Positions 43,489 to 52,868 of a stretch of DNA of 64,000 nucleotides are shown one piece after another; within the stretch, counting starts at the first letter, position 1; each line of letters begins with the position of its first letter. The notes beneath the pieces are model-generated. The model had not been told where the DNA came from. It was given only the letters and a program-made list of their open reading frames with translations, and did not search any database. The position numbers and the translations under genes are program-made. The stretch lies in assembly GCA_958296005.1 (NCBI GenBank), contig CATQHQ010000002.1:924501-988500 (forward strand), in the 5' to 3' direction. The stretch comes from Longimicrobiales bacterium (GTDB taxonomy: Bacteria; Gemmatimonadota; Gemmatimonadetes; Longimicrobiales; Gaopeijiaceae).

Positions 43489-44225
43489 AGGGAGCTGCGA
43501 CCTTTGCGGGACCGGCCGGCTCATGGGGCTGGCTGTTGCCGGCCCTCCTCTTGGGATCGTCCCAGCAGGTTGCCGCCCAAGAGATCGTAGGCAGGGCGGT
43601 GGACGTCGCGACCGGCGTGCCGGTCGCCTTCGCCGATGTGGCTCTGCGGGACGAGGATGGAGTCTTGGTCGCGACCACGATCGGCGACCATTCCGGCCGC
43701 TTCGTGATTCGGGCGCCGGAGGCGGGGCACTACTACTGCACGATCTACCGCATCGGGTATCAAGAGATGCGGTCGCCGTTGCTGGCAATTCCTGCAGAAG
43801 GCCGCTACGAGATCGACTTCACCCTGCACCCGGATCCCATCAGTCTAGAGGGACTGTTGGTGACCGTAGAGGACAAGACCGCGGTGAACTGGCTCCGTCG
43901 CGAGTTGCTTGAGTCCCCCCACGCCATGAGCGGATTCCGGCTGCTTCGAGGCCGTCGGCTGGAAGAGGCGAAGAGCAAGAGCAAAGACAACACGGACATG
44001 CTCCGGTGGCTCTACATCCCCGTGTCCCACGGCCGCGAAGTGTGCGTGCTCATCTTCCTCGAGGGCTGCGGACAGCTGTACGTGGACGGTCGGTGGCTGC
44101 CGAACGAGCACATCGATCAGATCGAAATGAGTTCGGTGGTCGCCGTCATGACCGTGCGGGGCGGCGGCGCCAGGGTGTATCTCTTCACTCGCGACTTCGA
44201 CTGGCTGACTCACTGGAACGACTGA
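43485..44225 (+). CDS. Exported carboxypeptidase-regulatory-like domain protein
   Basis: This product of about 246 residues has a signal peptide (WGWLLPALLLGSSQQVAAQ). A carboxypeptidase-D-regulatory-like Ig domain follows: EIVGRAVDVATGVPVAFADV, then GDHSGRFVIRAPEAGHYYCTI and LEGLLVTVED. The last 120 residues resemble a degenerate TonB plug region (GFRLLRGRRLEEAKS; VYVDG-like LYVDGRWLPNEHIDQIEMSS). The start is taken as CTG at 43485, overlapping the upstream stop (CTGA), because it supplies a Lys for the signal n-region. The next possible start, TTG at 43536, would leave none. The function may relate to receptor-linked signalling, but this is inference. Confidence 0.65.
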   Translation: MKGAATFAGPAGSWGWLLPALLLGSSQQVAAQEIVGRAVDVATGVPVAFADVALRDEDGVLVATTIGDHSGRFVIRAPEAGHYYCTIYRIGYQEMRSPLLAIPAEGRYEIDFTLHPDPISLEGLLVTVEDKTAVNWLRRELLESPHAMSGFRLLRGRRLEEAKSKSKDNTDMLRWLYIPVSHGREVCVLIFLEGCGQLYVDGRWLPNEHIDQIEMSSVVAVMTVRGGGARVYLFTRDFDWLTHWND

Positions 44226-44282
44226 GGCCGCTCCCGGAGCCATGTCCACGTCCTCGTAGTCGCTTTCCCGCACTGTGTCCTG

Positions 44283-44288
44283 TATACT
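44283..44288 (+). promoter_or_regulatory. Possible -10 element before the VPS10-type gene
   Basis: TATACT at 44283-44288 resembles a -10 box and lies 29-45 bases before the candidate ATG codons. No convincing -35 box is seen at the right distance, so this is a weak call. If it is used, the ATG at 44275, upstream of it, could not be the start. Confidence 0.35.
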
Positions 44289-44316
44289 GAGGCCCTCGCC
44301 GCTGTCCCCAATCACC

Positions 44317-47300
44317 ATGGAACGCTTCCCGATGTCCCATTCTTGCCCTCCGTCGCCCAGCCAAGCCGTCGCCCGCGGCGTCGTCGCCTCCGCAACCGCC
44401 TTGATCGCGCTGTCAACGGCCGCCGTTCTGGCCTCCATGGCCGCTCCCGCCCCCGTCGCCGCCCAGGACGCGGCCGAGCACGCCTACGCCTACTCGGAAG
44501 AGTTGTGGGGCGGGCTGGAGTGGCGGAACGTGGGGCCACCCCGAGGCGGGCGCTCGATCGCGGTGGCGGGCTCCGGCGCGCGGCCCTTCGAGTACTACAT
44601 GGGTACCACCGGCGGCGGGCTCTGGAAGACGACCGACGGCGGGCAGACGTGGGAGCCGGTCACCGACGGGCAGATCGGGAGCGCCTCGATCGGCGCGGTG
44701 CAGGTCTGCGAGGCCGACCCGGACGTGGTGTACATGGGTACCGGCGAGACGCAGATCCGCGGCAACATCCAGCAGGGGGACGGCGCCTACAAGTCCACCG
44801 ACGGCGGCGAGACGTGGGAGCACGTCGGCTTGCGGGAGACACAGAACATCGCGCGCATCCGCATCCACCCGGAGAACTGCGACGTGGCGTGGGCGGCCGC
44901 CTTCGGCAAGCACTCGGCGAACAACCCGGAGCGGGGCGTCTTCAAGACCACCGACGGCGGCGAGAGCTGGCGAAAGGTCCTCTACAAGAGCGAGAGGGCG
45001 GGCGCCGTGGACATAAGCGTGGACGCGACCAGCCCCGACGTGATCTACGCGGCCGTCTGGGAGGCGTGGCGTCGCTCGTGGGGGATGTCGTCGGGTGGGG
45101 AGGACAGCGGGCTCTACAAGTCGACCGACGGGGGCGAGAGCTGGACCGAGATCACGGGCAACGTGGGCTTGTCGGACGGGCCGATCGGCAAGATCGGCGT
45201 AGCGGTGTCGCCGGCGAACCCGAACCGCGTGTGGGCGCTGATCGAGCACGAGCCCGACGGAGGCGTCTGGCGCTCCGACGACGCCGGGGCGACCTGGGAG
45301 AAGGTGAACGACGAGCGCAAGCTGCGTCAGCGGGCGTTCTACTACACTCGCGTCTACGCCGACCCCAACGACGAGGACGTGATGTACGCGCTGAACACCG
45401 GGCTGTACCGCTCCCGGGACGGGGGCGCGACCTTCCCCCGCGGCATCCAAGTCCCCCACGGCGACAACCACGACCTGTGGATCGCGCCCGACGACTCGGA
45501 GCGCATGGTCAACGGCAACGACGGCGGCGCCAACGTGTCGATCAACGGCGGGCGGACATGGACCGATCAAGACTACTCCACCGCGCAGTTCTACCGCGTG
45601 ATCACCACCGAGCACGCGCCGTACCACATCTGCGGAGGGCAGCAAGACAACTCCACCGCGTGCATTCCCGTCCGGGGCTGGAACCAGATGGCGGCGCGAG
45701 GGCCGGGGAACCGATCGTGGTACTACGCCGTCGGCGGCTGCGAGAGCGGCTACGTGGCGCCGAACCCGGTCGACCTCGACGTCTTCTACGCCGGTTGCTA
45801 CGGCGGAGCGCTCTCCCGCTTCGACATGGCCACGGGCGCGACCCGGGCGATCAACGTGTGGCCGGAGAACCCCATGGGGCAGTCGTCGGAGGACCTGATC
45901 GAGCGGGTTCAGTGGACGTTCCCCATCGTCTTCTCCCACCATGACCCGGAGGTGCTCTACACGGGGACGCAGAAGGTGTGGAGGACGACGACGGAGGGTC
46001 AGTCGTGGGAGCAGATCAGCCCGGACCTGACCCGGTCGGACCCGATGACGATGGGGCCGTCGGGCGGGCCGATCACGAGGGACCAGACCGGGGTGGAGAC
46101 CTACGCGACCGTCTTCGCCGTCGCGCCGTCCTACCACGACCCGCAGGTGATCTGGGCCGGCTCCGACGACGGGCTGGTTCACGTGACCCGCGACGGCGGC
46201 ATGAACTGGGCGAACGCCACGCCTCCCGACGCGCCGGACTACGTGCGCATCAACACGATCGAGGCGTCGCCCAACACCCGGGGCAAGGCGTACGTCTCGG
46301 GGATCCGCTACTTGGTGGACGACGACCGGGCGCCCTACGTGTGGAAGACGGACGACTACGGGGTCACCTGGACCAAGATCGTGAACGGGCTCCCCGGCGA
46401 CGACTTCATTCGCGCCACCCGGGAGGACCCGAAGCGGCCCGGCCTCCTGTACGCGGCCTCGGAGCGGACAGTGTACGTGTCGTTCGACGACGGGGAGCAG
46501 TGGCAGCCTCTCTCGCTCAACCTGCCAGTGGTGCAGGTGTCCGACTTGGTGGTGGAGGAGAACGACGTGGTGATCGCGACCCACGGCCGATCGTTCTGGG
46601 TCCTGGAGAACATCGGGCCGCTGCGGCAGATGACCGACGAAGTGGCGGCGGCGGACTCGTGGCTCTTCCAGCCGACGGACCCGGTTCGAGGGATCGACTT
46701 CGGCGCCAGCTTCCAGTACTACCTGGCGGAGGATGCGGAGAAGGTGACGGTCGAGGTGCTGGACGGGGCAGGGGAGGTGATCCGCAGCTACGAGGGCGTC
46801 GCCAGCGACGAGGACGAGGAGGAAGAGGAAGACAACCCCTTCGCGCGCTTCTTCGGGGGCGGGGGCGCCGCGACCCCGTCGGTGAAGGCGGGCGCCCACT
46901 CGTTCCGATGGGACCTGCGCTACCCGGCGTGGACCGACTTCGACGGGCGGATCATGTGGGCGGCCCGGCCCATGGGACCCGTTGCAGTGCCGGGCACCTA
47001 CACCGTGCGCATGACGGTGGACGACGGCACGCCCCAAACCCGCGACTTCGACGTTCTGGTCAACCCGAACCTGGAAGGGGTGACGACGGCCGACCTGCGG
47101 GAGCGCTTCGAGCTGGCGATCGAGATCCGGGACCGGGTGTCGGCGGCCAACGAGGCGGTGATCAAGGTCCGCGACATCGAAGGCCAGATCGCCGAGCGGC
47201 TGGAGGAGACCGACGAGGACGAGATCGAGGAGCAGGCCGATGTGGTTGAGGAGAACCTGAACGTGGTCGAGGCGGAGATCTACCAGGTCAGGAACCAGAG

Positions 47301-47547
47301 CAACCAGGACCCGTTGAACTACCCGATCAAGCTGAACAACAAGCTGGCGGCGCTCCTAGGCGTGGTCGAAAGCTCCGAGAGCCGCCCCACCGACCAGTCC
47401 TACCAAGTCTTCGAGCACCTGTCGGCGTTGCTGGACGAGCAGCTCTCCGAGATGGAGATCGTGATCCGGCGCGACCTGGGCACCCTCAACGAGCTGCTGA
47501 TTCGGGAAGGCCTAGAGCCGATCGAGGACCGGCGGCTGGTGAGCTGA
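44317..47547 (+). CDS. Secreted VPS10/sortilin-type BNR-repeat protein
   Basis: The 1076-residue product has a long signal region (VVASATALIALSTAAVLASM, ending VAAQDAA). Many Asp-box repeats of a ten-bladed VPS10/sortilin-like propeller follow (GGGLWKTTDGGQTWEPVTDG; GAYKSTDGGETWEHVG; GVFKTTDGGESWRKVL; GLYKSTDGGESWTEIT). The C-terminal 300 residues hold a FlgD-like or Ig-like region interrupted by an acidic DEDEEEEED loop and then a Glu-rich helical segment (EIEEQADVVEENLNVVEAEI). The true start may be ATG 44317 or 44332. Such proteins are common in Gemmatimonadota and relatives, and their function is unproven. Confidence 0.82.
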   Translation: MERFPMSHSCPPSPSQAVARGVVASATALIALSTAAVLASMAAPAPVAAQDAAEHAYAYSEELWGGLEWRNVGPPRGGRSIAVAGSGARPFEYYMGTTGGGLWKTTDGGQTWEPVTDGQIGSASIGAVQVCEADPDVVYMGTGETQIRGNIQQGDGAYKSTDGGETWEHVGLRETQNIARIRIHPENCDVAWAAAFGKHSANNPERGVFKTTDGGESWRKVLYKSERAGAVDISVDATSPDVIYAAVWEAWRRSWGMSSGGEDSGLYKSTDGGESWTEITGNVGLSDGPIGKIGVAVSPANPNRVWALIEHEPDGGVWRSDDAGATWEKVNDERKLRQRAFYYTRVYADPNDEDVMYALNTGLYRSRDGGATFPRGIQVPHGDNHDLWIAPDDSERMVNGNDGGANVSINGGRTWTDQDYSTAQFYRVITTEHAPYHICGGQQDNSTACIPVRGWNQMAARGPGNRSWYYAVGGCESGYVAPNPVDLDVFYAGCYGGALSRFDMATGATRAINVWPENPMGQSSEDLIERVQWTFPIVFSHHDPEVLYTGTQKVWRTTTEGQSWEQISPDLTRSDPMTMGPSGGPITRDQTGVETYATVFAVAPSYHDPQVIWAGSDDGLVHVTRDGGMNWANATPPDAPDYVRINTIEASPNTRGKAYVSGIRYLVDDDRAPYVWKTDDYGVTWTKIVNGLPGDDFIRATREDPKRPGLLYAASERTVYVSFDDGEQWQPLSLNLPVVQVSDLVVEENDVVIATHGRSFWVLENIGPLRQMTDEVAAADSWLFQPTDPVRGIDFGASFQYYLAEDAEKVTVEVLDGAGEVIRSYEGVASDEDEEEEEDNPFARFFGGGGAATPSVKAGAHSFRWDLRYPAWTDFDGRIMWAARPMGPVAVPGTYTVRMTVDDGTPQTRDFDVLVNPNLEGVTTADLRERFELAIEIRDRVSAANEAVIKVRDIEGQIAERLEETDEDEIEEQADVVEENLNVVEAEIYQVRNQSNQDPLNYPIKLNNKLAALLGVVESSESRPTDQSYQVFEHLSALLDEQLSEMEIVIRRDLGTLNELLIREGLEPIEDRRLVS

Positions 47548-47925
47548 ATGGCGGCGCGGCTGGCGTTTCGGTGGACGGTGCTGTCGGCGGCACTGCTCGT
47601 TGCCGGGTGCACCAGTTCGCGCGAACTCCCTAGTCCCTTCGAGAGCGGTGGCGGCTCCGGTGGCATCCGCGTGACCGCCCTCAACAACAACTTCAACGAG
47701 GCCACGGTCCGGGCGATCTACCGAGGCGAGCGGCGGCTGGGGATCGTCCCCGGCAACGGACGCGCCTCGTTCAGTCTTCCGTGGCCCGCCACCGACGACC
47801 TCCGCATCCGCATCGACATCCTGGCCGGCGACCGCTTCACCACCAACCGCGTGTCGGTCAGCCCCGGCGAAACCGTCTTCCTAACGATCGAGAACCCCGT
47901 ATACCGGTCGCGGTTGCGACGGTAG
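47548..47925 (+). CDS. Small lipoprotein, unknown function
   Basis: This 125-residue product has lipobox LLVAGC (LSAALLVAGCTSSRELP) and a compact beta-rich mature domain. Repeated motifs (VRAIYRGERRLGIVPGNGRASFSLPW, in part; SPGETVFLTIENPVYRSR) suggest a small beta sandwich. No family is recognised. The ATG directly abuts the stop of the VPS10 gene, so the two are probably co-transcribed. The mcrB-like gene begins 26 bases downstream and differs in base composition. Confidence 0.68.
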   Translation: MAARLAFRWTVLSAALLVAGCTSSRELPSPFESGGGSGGIRVTALNNNFNEATVRAIYRGERRLGIVPGNGRASFSLPWPATDDLRIRIDILAGDRFTTNRVSVSPGETVFLTIENPVYRSRLRR

Positions 47926-47951
47926 GGGTTGCGGCGAAAAAGAACGAGGGC

Positions 47952-49217
47952 ATGCCCGCGGACTCACCCAGCAAGAGGGATGAGATTCCTACGTACAGGG
48001 ATCTGCTATGGCCGGCGATTCAGGTCTTGCGCGATTCCGACGTATCGAATCACATGGACAAAGGTGAAGTTATTCATAGGGTTGCCGAAACCATAGGACT
48101 CTCGCGTGCCGCTCAGAAAATCAGAACCCGGAACGATAGATACTACGCTTTCCACTACAACATGTCATGGACTCTAACTTATCTGAAGAAAGCGGGCTTG
48201 GTCGAAAATCCTGGCCGGGGCATATGGGTCGTCTCGGAGGCTGGGCGTGCTGTAGAGTCAGAGCGCGATGTCGACGAACTGACCCGCGACGTATACCGGT
48301 CGGCACGGCGTACAGTAGAATCCCACGACATGTCTCGCCGCATCGACAGAGCGCCTCCCAGTGGCGAAGACTCGCCCGATCCTTACGGTCTCGGGGATGC
48401 GTTAGCGGAGCTTTTCGTAGGTGCCGAGCAGTTTGACCGTATTGTCAAGGCATTTCGACGGCGCAAGAACTTGATCCTGCAGGGCCCGCCAGGCACGGGA
48501 AAGACGTTCATGGCGCGGCGCCTCGCGTGGTACCTCATCGGACTGCAGGACTCTCGTTCGATCGAGATGGTGCAGTATCGCCCCACCGCGGCCGGCGGCT
48601 TCACTTTGCTGAACGGCGTCTTCTACAAGTTCTGCGAGAGGGCCAGGCGCGACAAGGACAACACGCGGTACGTCTTCATCATTGACGAGATCAACAGGGG
48701 CAACATGTCCCGCATCTTTGGCGAGTTGTTGATGTTGATCGAGGCGGACAAGCGAACGGAGGAGTATGCGGCGTCGCTTACGTACGGAGGCGGGGGAGAA
48801 AAGTTCTTCGTACCGCCGAACGTGTACATCTTGGGCATGATGAACACGGCGGACCGTTCGCTGGCCGTCGTGGACTACGCATTGCGGCGTCGCTTTGCGT
48901 TTGAGGAGCTGACGCCGGCGTTCAACACGCAGAAATTTAGACAACACCTACTGAAGAACCAAGTCGACGACGAGGTTGTGGCTCGGATCCAGACCCGCAT
49001 GATCGACCTGAACGACAAGATCCGAGAGGACTCGGAGCTGGGCTCGGGCTTCGAGATCGGGCACAGCTACTTCGTGCCCAACGGCCCGGTGGAGAGCGAC
49101 ACCTGGTACGACGAGATCGTCGAGACGCAGATCGCGCCGCTGCTGCGGGAGTACTGGTTCGACAACCAGGAGAAGGTGCGCCGAGCGGAGAAGGACCTGC
49201 TGGCACCGGGGCCGTAG
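47952..49217 (+). CDS. mcrB: McrB-type AAA GTPase with Mrr_N-like N-terminal domain
   Basis: The 421-residue product has an N-terminal winged-helix domain of the Mrr_N type (YRDLLWPAIQVLRDSD to YLKKAGLVENPGRGIWVV), which probably recognises modified DNA or its context. A McrB AAA domain follows: Walker A GPPGTGKTF, Walker B YVFIIDEINRGN and the signature MMNTADRSLAVVDYALRRRF. Compared with E. coli McrB, about 13 residues (FHQSYSYEDFIQG) are missing between MVQ and YRPTAAGGF. The first kilobase is visibly more AT-rich than its surroundings, and the last part is GC-rich like its neighbours. It pairs with mcrC seven bases downstream. GTP hydrolysis with the deletion is uncertain. Confidence 0.9.
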   Translation: MPADSPSKRDEIPTYRDLLWPAIQVLRDSDVSNHMDKGEVIHRVAETIGLSRAAQKIRTRNDRYYAFHYNMSWTLTYLKKAGLVENPGRGIWVVSEAGRAVESERDVDELTRDVYRSARRTVESHDMSRRIDRAPPSGEDSPDPYGLGDALAELFVGAEQFDRIVKAFRRRKNLILQGPPGTGKTFMARRLAWYLIGLQDSRSIEMVQYRPTAAGGFTLLNGVFYKFCERARRDKDNTRYVFIIDEINRGNMSRIFGELLMLIEADKRTEEYAASLTYGGGGEKFFVPPNVYILGMMNTADRSLAVVDYALRRRFAFEELTPAFNTQKFRQHLLKNQVDDEVVARIQTRMIDLNDKIREDSELGSGFEIGHSYFVPNGPVESDTWYDEIVETQIAPLLREYWFDNQEKVRRAEKDLLAPGP

Positions 49218-49224
49218 ACAGCGC

Positions 49225-50298
49225 GTGAAGCGGGTTCCCATCCTTAACGTGTACTATTTGCTGTGCTATGCGTGGGACGCGATGCAGCACCAGGACACGA
49301 AGGTGCGAGGCGATGCCGGCAAGCTCGAATCGGTACAGGACCTGCTGGGGAAGGTCTTGGCGAACGGCGCCAACCGGCTGGTTCGTCGGGGGATCGACCG
49401 TGGGTATGTGGAACGACGGGAGGACTTGGCGGGGATCCGTGGCAAGCTGGCCGTAAGCGAGACGGCCAAGCGCGCCCTCCGAGCCCGGGGACGTGCTGCC
49501 TGCGACTTCGAGGAGCTGTCGGTGGACATCCTGCCGAACCGCATCCTCCGGGCGTCGCTGGATTCGCTGAGGAGGCTGGACGGGCTGGATCGAGGGGTGC
49601 GACAGGAGGTCGCGTCGGCTTACCACAGGCTCGGGGGCGTGTCGGTCGTGCCGTTGCGACGGCGAACGTTCGGGATCGTCCAGCTGGATCGAAATCGAAC
49701 TCTGTACCGGTTCCTTCTGTCGGTCTGCCGGTTGGTGTACGAGAGCCAGCTGGTGGACGGGAACCGGACGGACCGCACGATCTTCCACGACTTCCGCGAG
49801 GACGAACACCAGATGTGGCGGCTGTTCGAGAAGTTCGTCACGGGCTTCTATAGACGGGAGCAGCACGACTTCAGCGTCAGCGGAGGACAGCACATCTCGT
49901 GGTGGGACGCCGCGGGGGCCACTGCGGCCGACAGCGCCTTGATCCCCAGGATGGAAGCCGATCTCGTCCTTGAGTCGGCCGGCAGGCGGATCATCATGGA
50001 CACCAAGTACTACACGGAGGCGCTGGGCGGCCGTCACGGCTCCGGCAAGCTCAGGTCGGGAAACCTCTACCAACTGCTTACGTACCTGCGGAACCGGGAG
50101 GCCGCCAAGCCCGACGGCGCGAAGCACGAGGGCATTCTGCTGTACCCGCAGGTGGACGAGCCGTTGGCGGCCGAAATCCGGCTGGACGGCTTTCGCGTTC
50201 AGGCCCGGACGATCGACCTGGGGCAGCCCTGGCAGGGGATTCACGACGACCTCCTTGAGATTCTGAGCCGTCCTTCGCCATCTTCGGGCCATGACTAG
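49225..50298 (+). CDS. mcrC: McrC-type restriction subunit (PD-(D/E)xK nuclease)
   Basis: This 357-residue protein of the McrBC 5-methylcytosine restriction family cuts DNA when activated by McrB. The N-terminus (VPILNVYYLLCYAWD) is typical of McrC. The nuclease core is seen as MEADLVLES with IIMDTKYY, the D...DxK arrangement, plus YQLLTYLRNREA. The catalytic residues appear intact. It starts with GTG seven bases after mcrB and is GC-rich like the chromosome. Together with mcrB it forms a type IV restriction module. The YfhO-like gene downstream is not part of it. Confidence 0.9.
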   Translation: MKRVPILNVYYLLCYAWDAMQHQDTKVRGDAGKLESVQDLLGKVLANGANRLVRRGIDRGYVERREDLAGIRGKLAVSETAKRALRARGRAACDFEELSVDILPNRILRASLDSLRRLDGLDRGVRQEVASAYHRLGGVSVVPLRRRTFGIVQLDRNRTLYRFLLSVCRLVYESQLVDGNRTDRTIFHDFREDEHQMWRLFEKFVTGFYRREQHDFSVSGGQHISWWDAAGATAADSALIPRMEADLVLESAGRRIIMDTKYYTEALGGRHGSGKLRSGNLYQLLTYLRNREAAKPDGAKHEGILLYPQVDEPLAAEIRLDGFRVQARTIDLGQPWQGIHDDLLEILSRPSPSSGHD

Positions 50299-50318
50299 CT
50301 TGCGAAGCGCACCGTCCC

Positions 50319-52868
50319 ATGGGCCGTAACGCCCGGTCGCAGTCGCGGCCACTTCCCTGGTGGCTGCCGGGGTCGCTCTACCTGGCGGCAACGGTAGTGC
50401 TGTTCGCCGAGTTCATCTTCTCGGACGCGATGCTCTACGGCCTCGACACGATCCAGGCCGGGGGCTACATGGCTCGGGCGTACTTGGCCGAACGGCTGGC
50501 GGCGGGCGACTTCCCCCTGTGGGGCACGCGGCAGTACGGCGGACTCCCGTTCATCGAATCGCTGTCGGGCGGGGATGCGATCTACCCCACCAGCCTCCTG
50601 TACTTCGTCACCGAGACCTACCGGGCCTTGGGGTGGAAGCTGGTGCTGCACGTGCTGGCGGGCGGCTTCTTCATGCACGGGTGGGTCCGCAGCCTGGGGA
50701 TGGGCCGCCGAGCAGCGATGGTGGGGGGCTTGGCGTGGTTGCTGGCACCCGTGATCGTCACGCTGGTGCTGCCCGGCAACGACGGGAAGCTGATGGTCGC
50801 CTCCCTCGCGCCGCTGGTGTTCTGGGGGGCGGAGTCGGTCATGCACAAGCCGTCGGGCCGGAGCGGGGCGGGGCTGGCGGGCGCCGTGGCCCTGACGTGC
50901 CTCACGACCCAGTTCCAGACGGCGTACTTCCTCTTTGGTTCGGTGGGCGCGTACGCCGTCTTCCGAACCGTCCAACGGTGGCGGCAAGGGGCGACCGGAG
51001 CTCGTCGCTTCCATCCAGCGGCCGTCTTCCTGGGGAGCGCCCTACTGGGAGGCGGGTTGGCGGCGTTCCAGATCGTTCCGGCGGCCAGCTACGTGACGGA
51101 GGCGTCGCGAAGGACTGCGACGACCGTGGAGGCGTCGGCGGAGGAGGCGCTTGCCTACTCCAGCTCGTGGTCCCTTCACCCCGAAGAAGCGGTGGCGCTG
51201 GCGGTGCCCGAGTTCGTCGGCAACAGTATGGCCGACGCTGCCTGGGGAAGCGGCACGTACTGGGGTCGCAACTCGGTCAAGCTCAACCACGAGTACGTGG
51301 GCGTCACGGTGCTGGTCTTCGCGCTCTTTGCGTTGCTCGGGGCAGGGGCTGGCGCGCGCACTGGACACGGGCCTCGCAAGGGACGGAAAGCGGGGAAGGG
51401 GACCAAGCTTCGACGGGGAACGGATGCGTCGCCGGGCGCTTCGGCGGGCCTTCGCTGGTTCATGGCGGGCATGAGCCTCGTCTGGCTGCTCTTCGCCCTC
51501 GGGACGCACACGCCGGTCTGGCGGATCTTCTACGAAGTCGTGCCGGGCATCTCGATCTTCCGAGCCCCGTCCCTGGCCGCGTTCCTAGTCAGCTTCGGCG
51601 CGACGACCCTCCTAGCCGTGGGCGTGAACGACCTCGTGCGGACCAAGCCGACGCCCACCTCGTTCTTTACCAGCCGACGGGGACAGGTCCTTCTTGGTTT
51701 CCTTGGGCTGCTTCTGGTCGGATTGCTCCTCCAGTCTTCCGGGGGACTCGAGCGCTTCTGGACGACCGTGGTATACTCCGGTGCCGGGGCCGATCCTCGG
51801 GCCCAGGCGGCGCTCGCAAAGCTGGAGCCCTTCGCCGTCCGGGGGTTTGGGATCGCGCTGGTGCTGGCGGGCTTGGCCGTCGCGACGCTCTGGGCGGCGT
51901 GGGAGGGCAAGGTGTCCGCGACCATGGCGGTGCTCGTCGCGGCCGGCTTGATCGCAGTGGACTTGGGACGGATCGACCGCGCCTTCATCCGCAACTTCGA
52001 CTTCCACGAATGGGCGGCCCCGGACGCCAACACCCGCTTTCTGTCGGCCCAGAGAGAGAGCAGTCCGCCGTTCCGGGTCGCCGACCTGAGGGGGGACATC
52101 CAAAATGTGCAGTACGCGATGCACGGGTCGGACCTGCTCGGTGGCCATCACCCGAACGACCTGGCGCGCTACCGGCAGTTGCTGGGGCTGGAGGGCAGCC
52201 AGTCTCGGGGAACCCACGACACGCATCCGAACGTCTGGCGGATGCTCAACGTCAAGTACTTCGTGTGGCCTCTGGAACGGGCGGGAGGACCCCCGTACGA
52301 GGGTGCCGAGGCGGTCAGCACCGCGCCGACCCCCCGAGGCACCGAAGCGGTCTTCGCGTATCCGGGACTGGAGCGCGCGTGGTTCGTGACGGCGGCGGCG
52401 GTCACCGACGACGACGAGGCCGCGCTGGCTAGGATCCTGTCCAGCGACTTCGATCCGGCGCGAGAGGCGCTCCTGGCTCCGGAGGCGGCGCGCGCCGGCG
52501 GCTTCGGCTCGCCGACGGATGCGGGCCCGGCGGGCTCGGTCGTCTGGGAGGTGGCCGAGGCGGACCACCGCCGGTTGCGGGTCGTCAACGACCGCCCCGG
52601 GCTGCTGGTCGTCTCGGAAAACTGGTTCCCCGGCTGGGTCGCGGAAGTCGACGGGGTGCCGACGGAAGTCCAGCGGGCGAACCTGACGTTGCAGGCGGTG
52701 GCGCTGCCGTCGGCGGGCGAGCACGTAGTCACGTTGCGCTACACGGCGCCGACGGTGGGACGGGCGCTTCGGATCAGCGCGGCGTCGGCGGTGGTGGTCG
52801 GGCTCATGCTGGCGCTGCCGCTCCTGGCGCGTGTTCGTCGGCGGTTCCGCGCCCGGGGGAAGTCCTAG
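50319..52868 (+). CDS. YfhO-like polytopic membrane protein
   Basis: The 849-residue product has about 13 membrane segments through its first 600 residues (for example SLYLAATVVLFAEFIFS; LLGFLGLLLVGLLLQSS; VLVAAGLIAVDLGRI). A soluble region with conserved YfhO-type phrases follows (RYRQLLGLEGSQ; RMLNVKYFV; LVVSENWFPGWVAEVDG; HVVTLRYTAPTVGRALR), and a last membrane helix closes it. YfhO-family proteins are thought to act in cell-wall or glycolipid glycosylation in Firmicutes; the role here is unknown. It starts 20 bases after mcrC. A 20-bp tandem duplication covers its stop codon. Confidence 0.85.
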   Translation: MGRNARSQSRPLPWWLPGSLYLAATVVLFAEFIFSDAMLYGLDTIQAGGYMARAYLAERLAAGDFPLWGTRQYGGLPFIESLSGGDAIYPTSLLYFVTETYRALGWKLVLHVLAGGFFMHGWVRSLGMGRRAAMVGGLAWLLAPVIVTLVLPGNDGKLMVASLAPLVFWGAESVMHKPSGRSGAGLAGAVALTCLTTQFQTAYFLFGSVGAYAVFRTVQRWRQGATGARRFHPAAVFLGSALLGGGLAAFQIVPAASYVTEASRRTATTVEASAEEALAYSSSWSLHPEEAVALAVPEFVGNSMADAAWGSGTYWGRNSVKLNHEYVGVTVLVFALFALLGAGAGARTGHGPRKGRKAGKGTKLRRGTDASPGASAGLRWFMAGMSLVWLLFALGTHTPVWRIFYEVVPGISIFRAPSLAAFLVSFGATTLLAVGVNDLVRTKPTPTSFFTSRRGQVLLGFLGLLLVGLLLQSSGGLERFWTTVVYSGAGADPRAQAALAKLEPFAVRGFGIALVLAGLAVATLWAAWEGKVSATMAVLVAAGLIAVDLGRIDRAFIRNFDFHEWAAPDANTRFLSAQRESSPPFRVADLRGDIQNVQYAMHGSDLLGGHHPNDLARYRQLLGLEGSQSRGTHDTHPNVWRMLNVKYFVWPLERAGGPPYEGAEAVSTAPTPRGTEAVFAYPGLERAWFVTAAAVTDDDEAALARILSSDFDPAREALLAPEAARAGGFGSPTDAGPAGSVVWEVAEADHRRLRVVNDRPGLLVVSENWFPGWVAEVDGVPTEVQRANLTLQAVALPSAGEHVVTLRYTAPTVGRALRISAASAVVVGLMLALPLLARVRRRFRARGKS

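Noticed and set aside
44413-47037. Long minus-strand open frame opposite the VPS10-type gene
   Set aside because: No domain is visible and it mirrors the Asp-box repeats.
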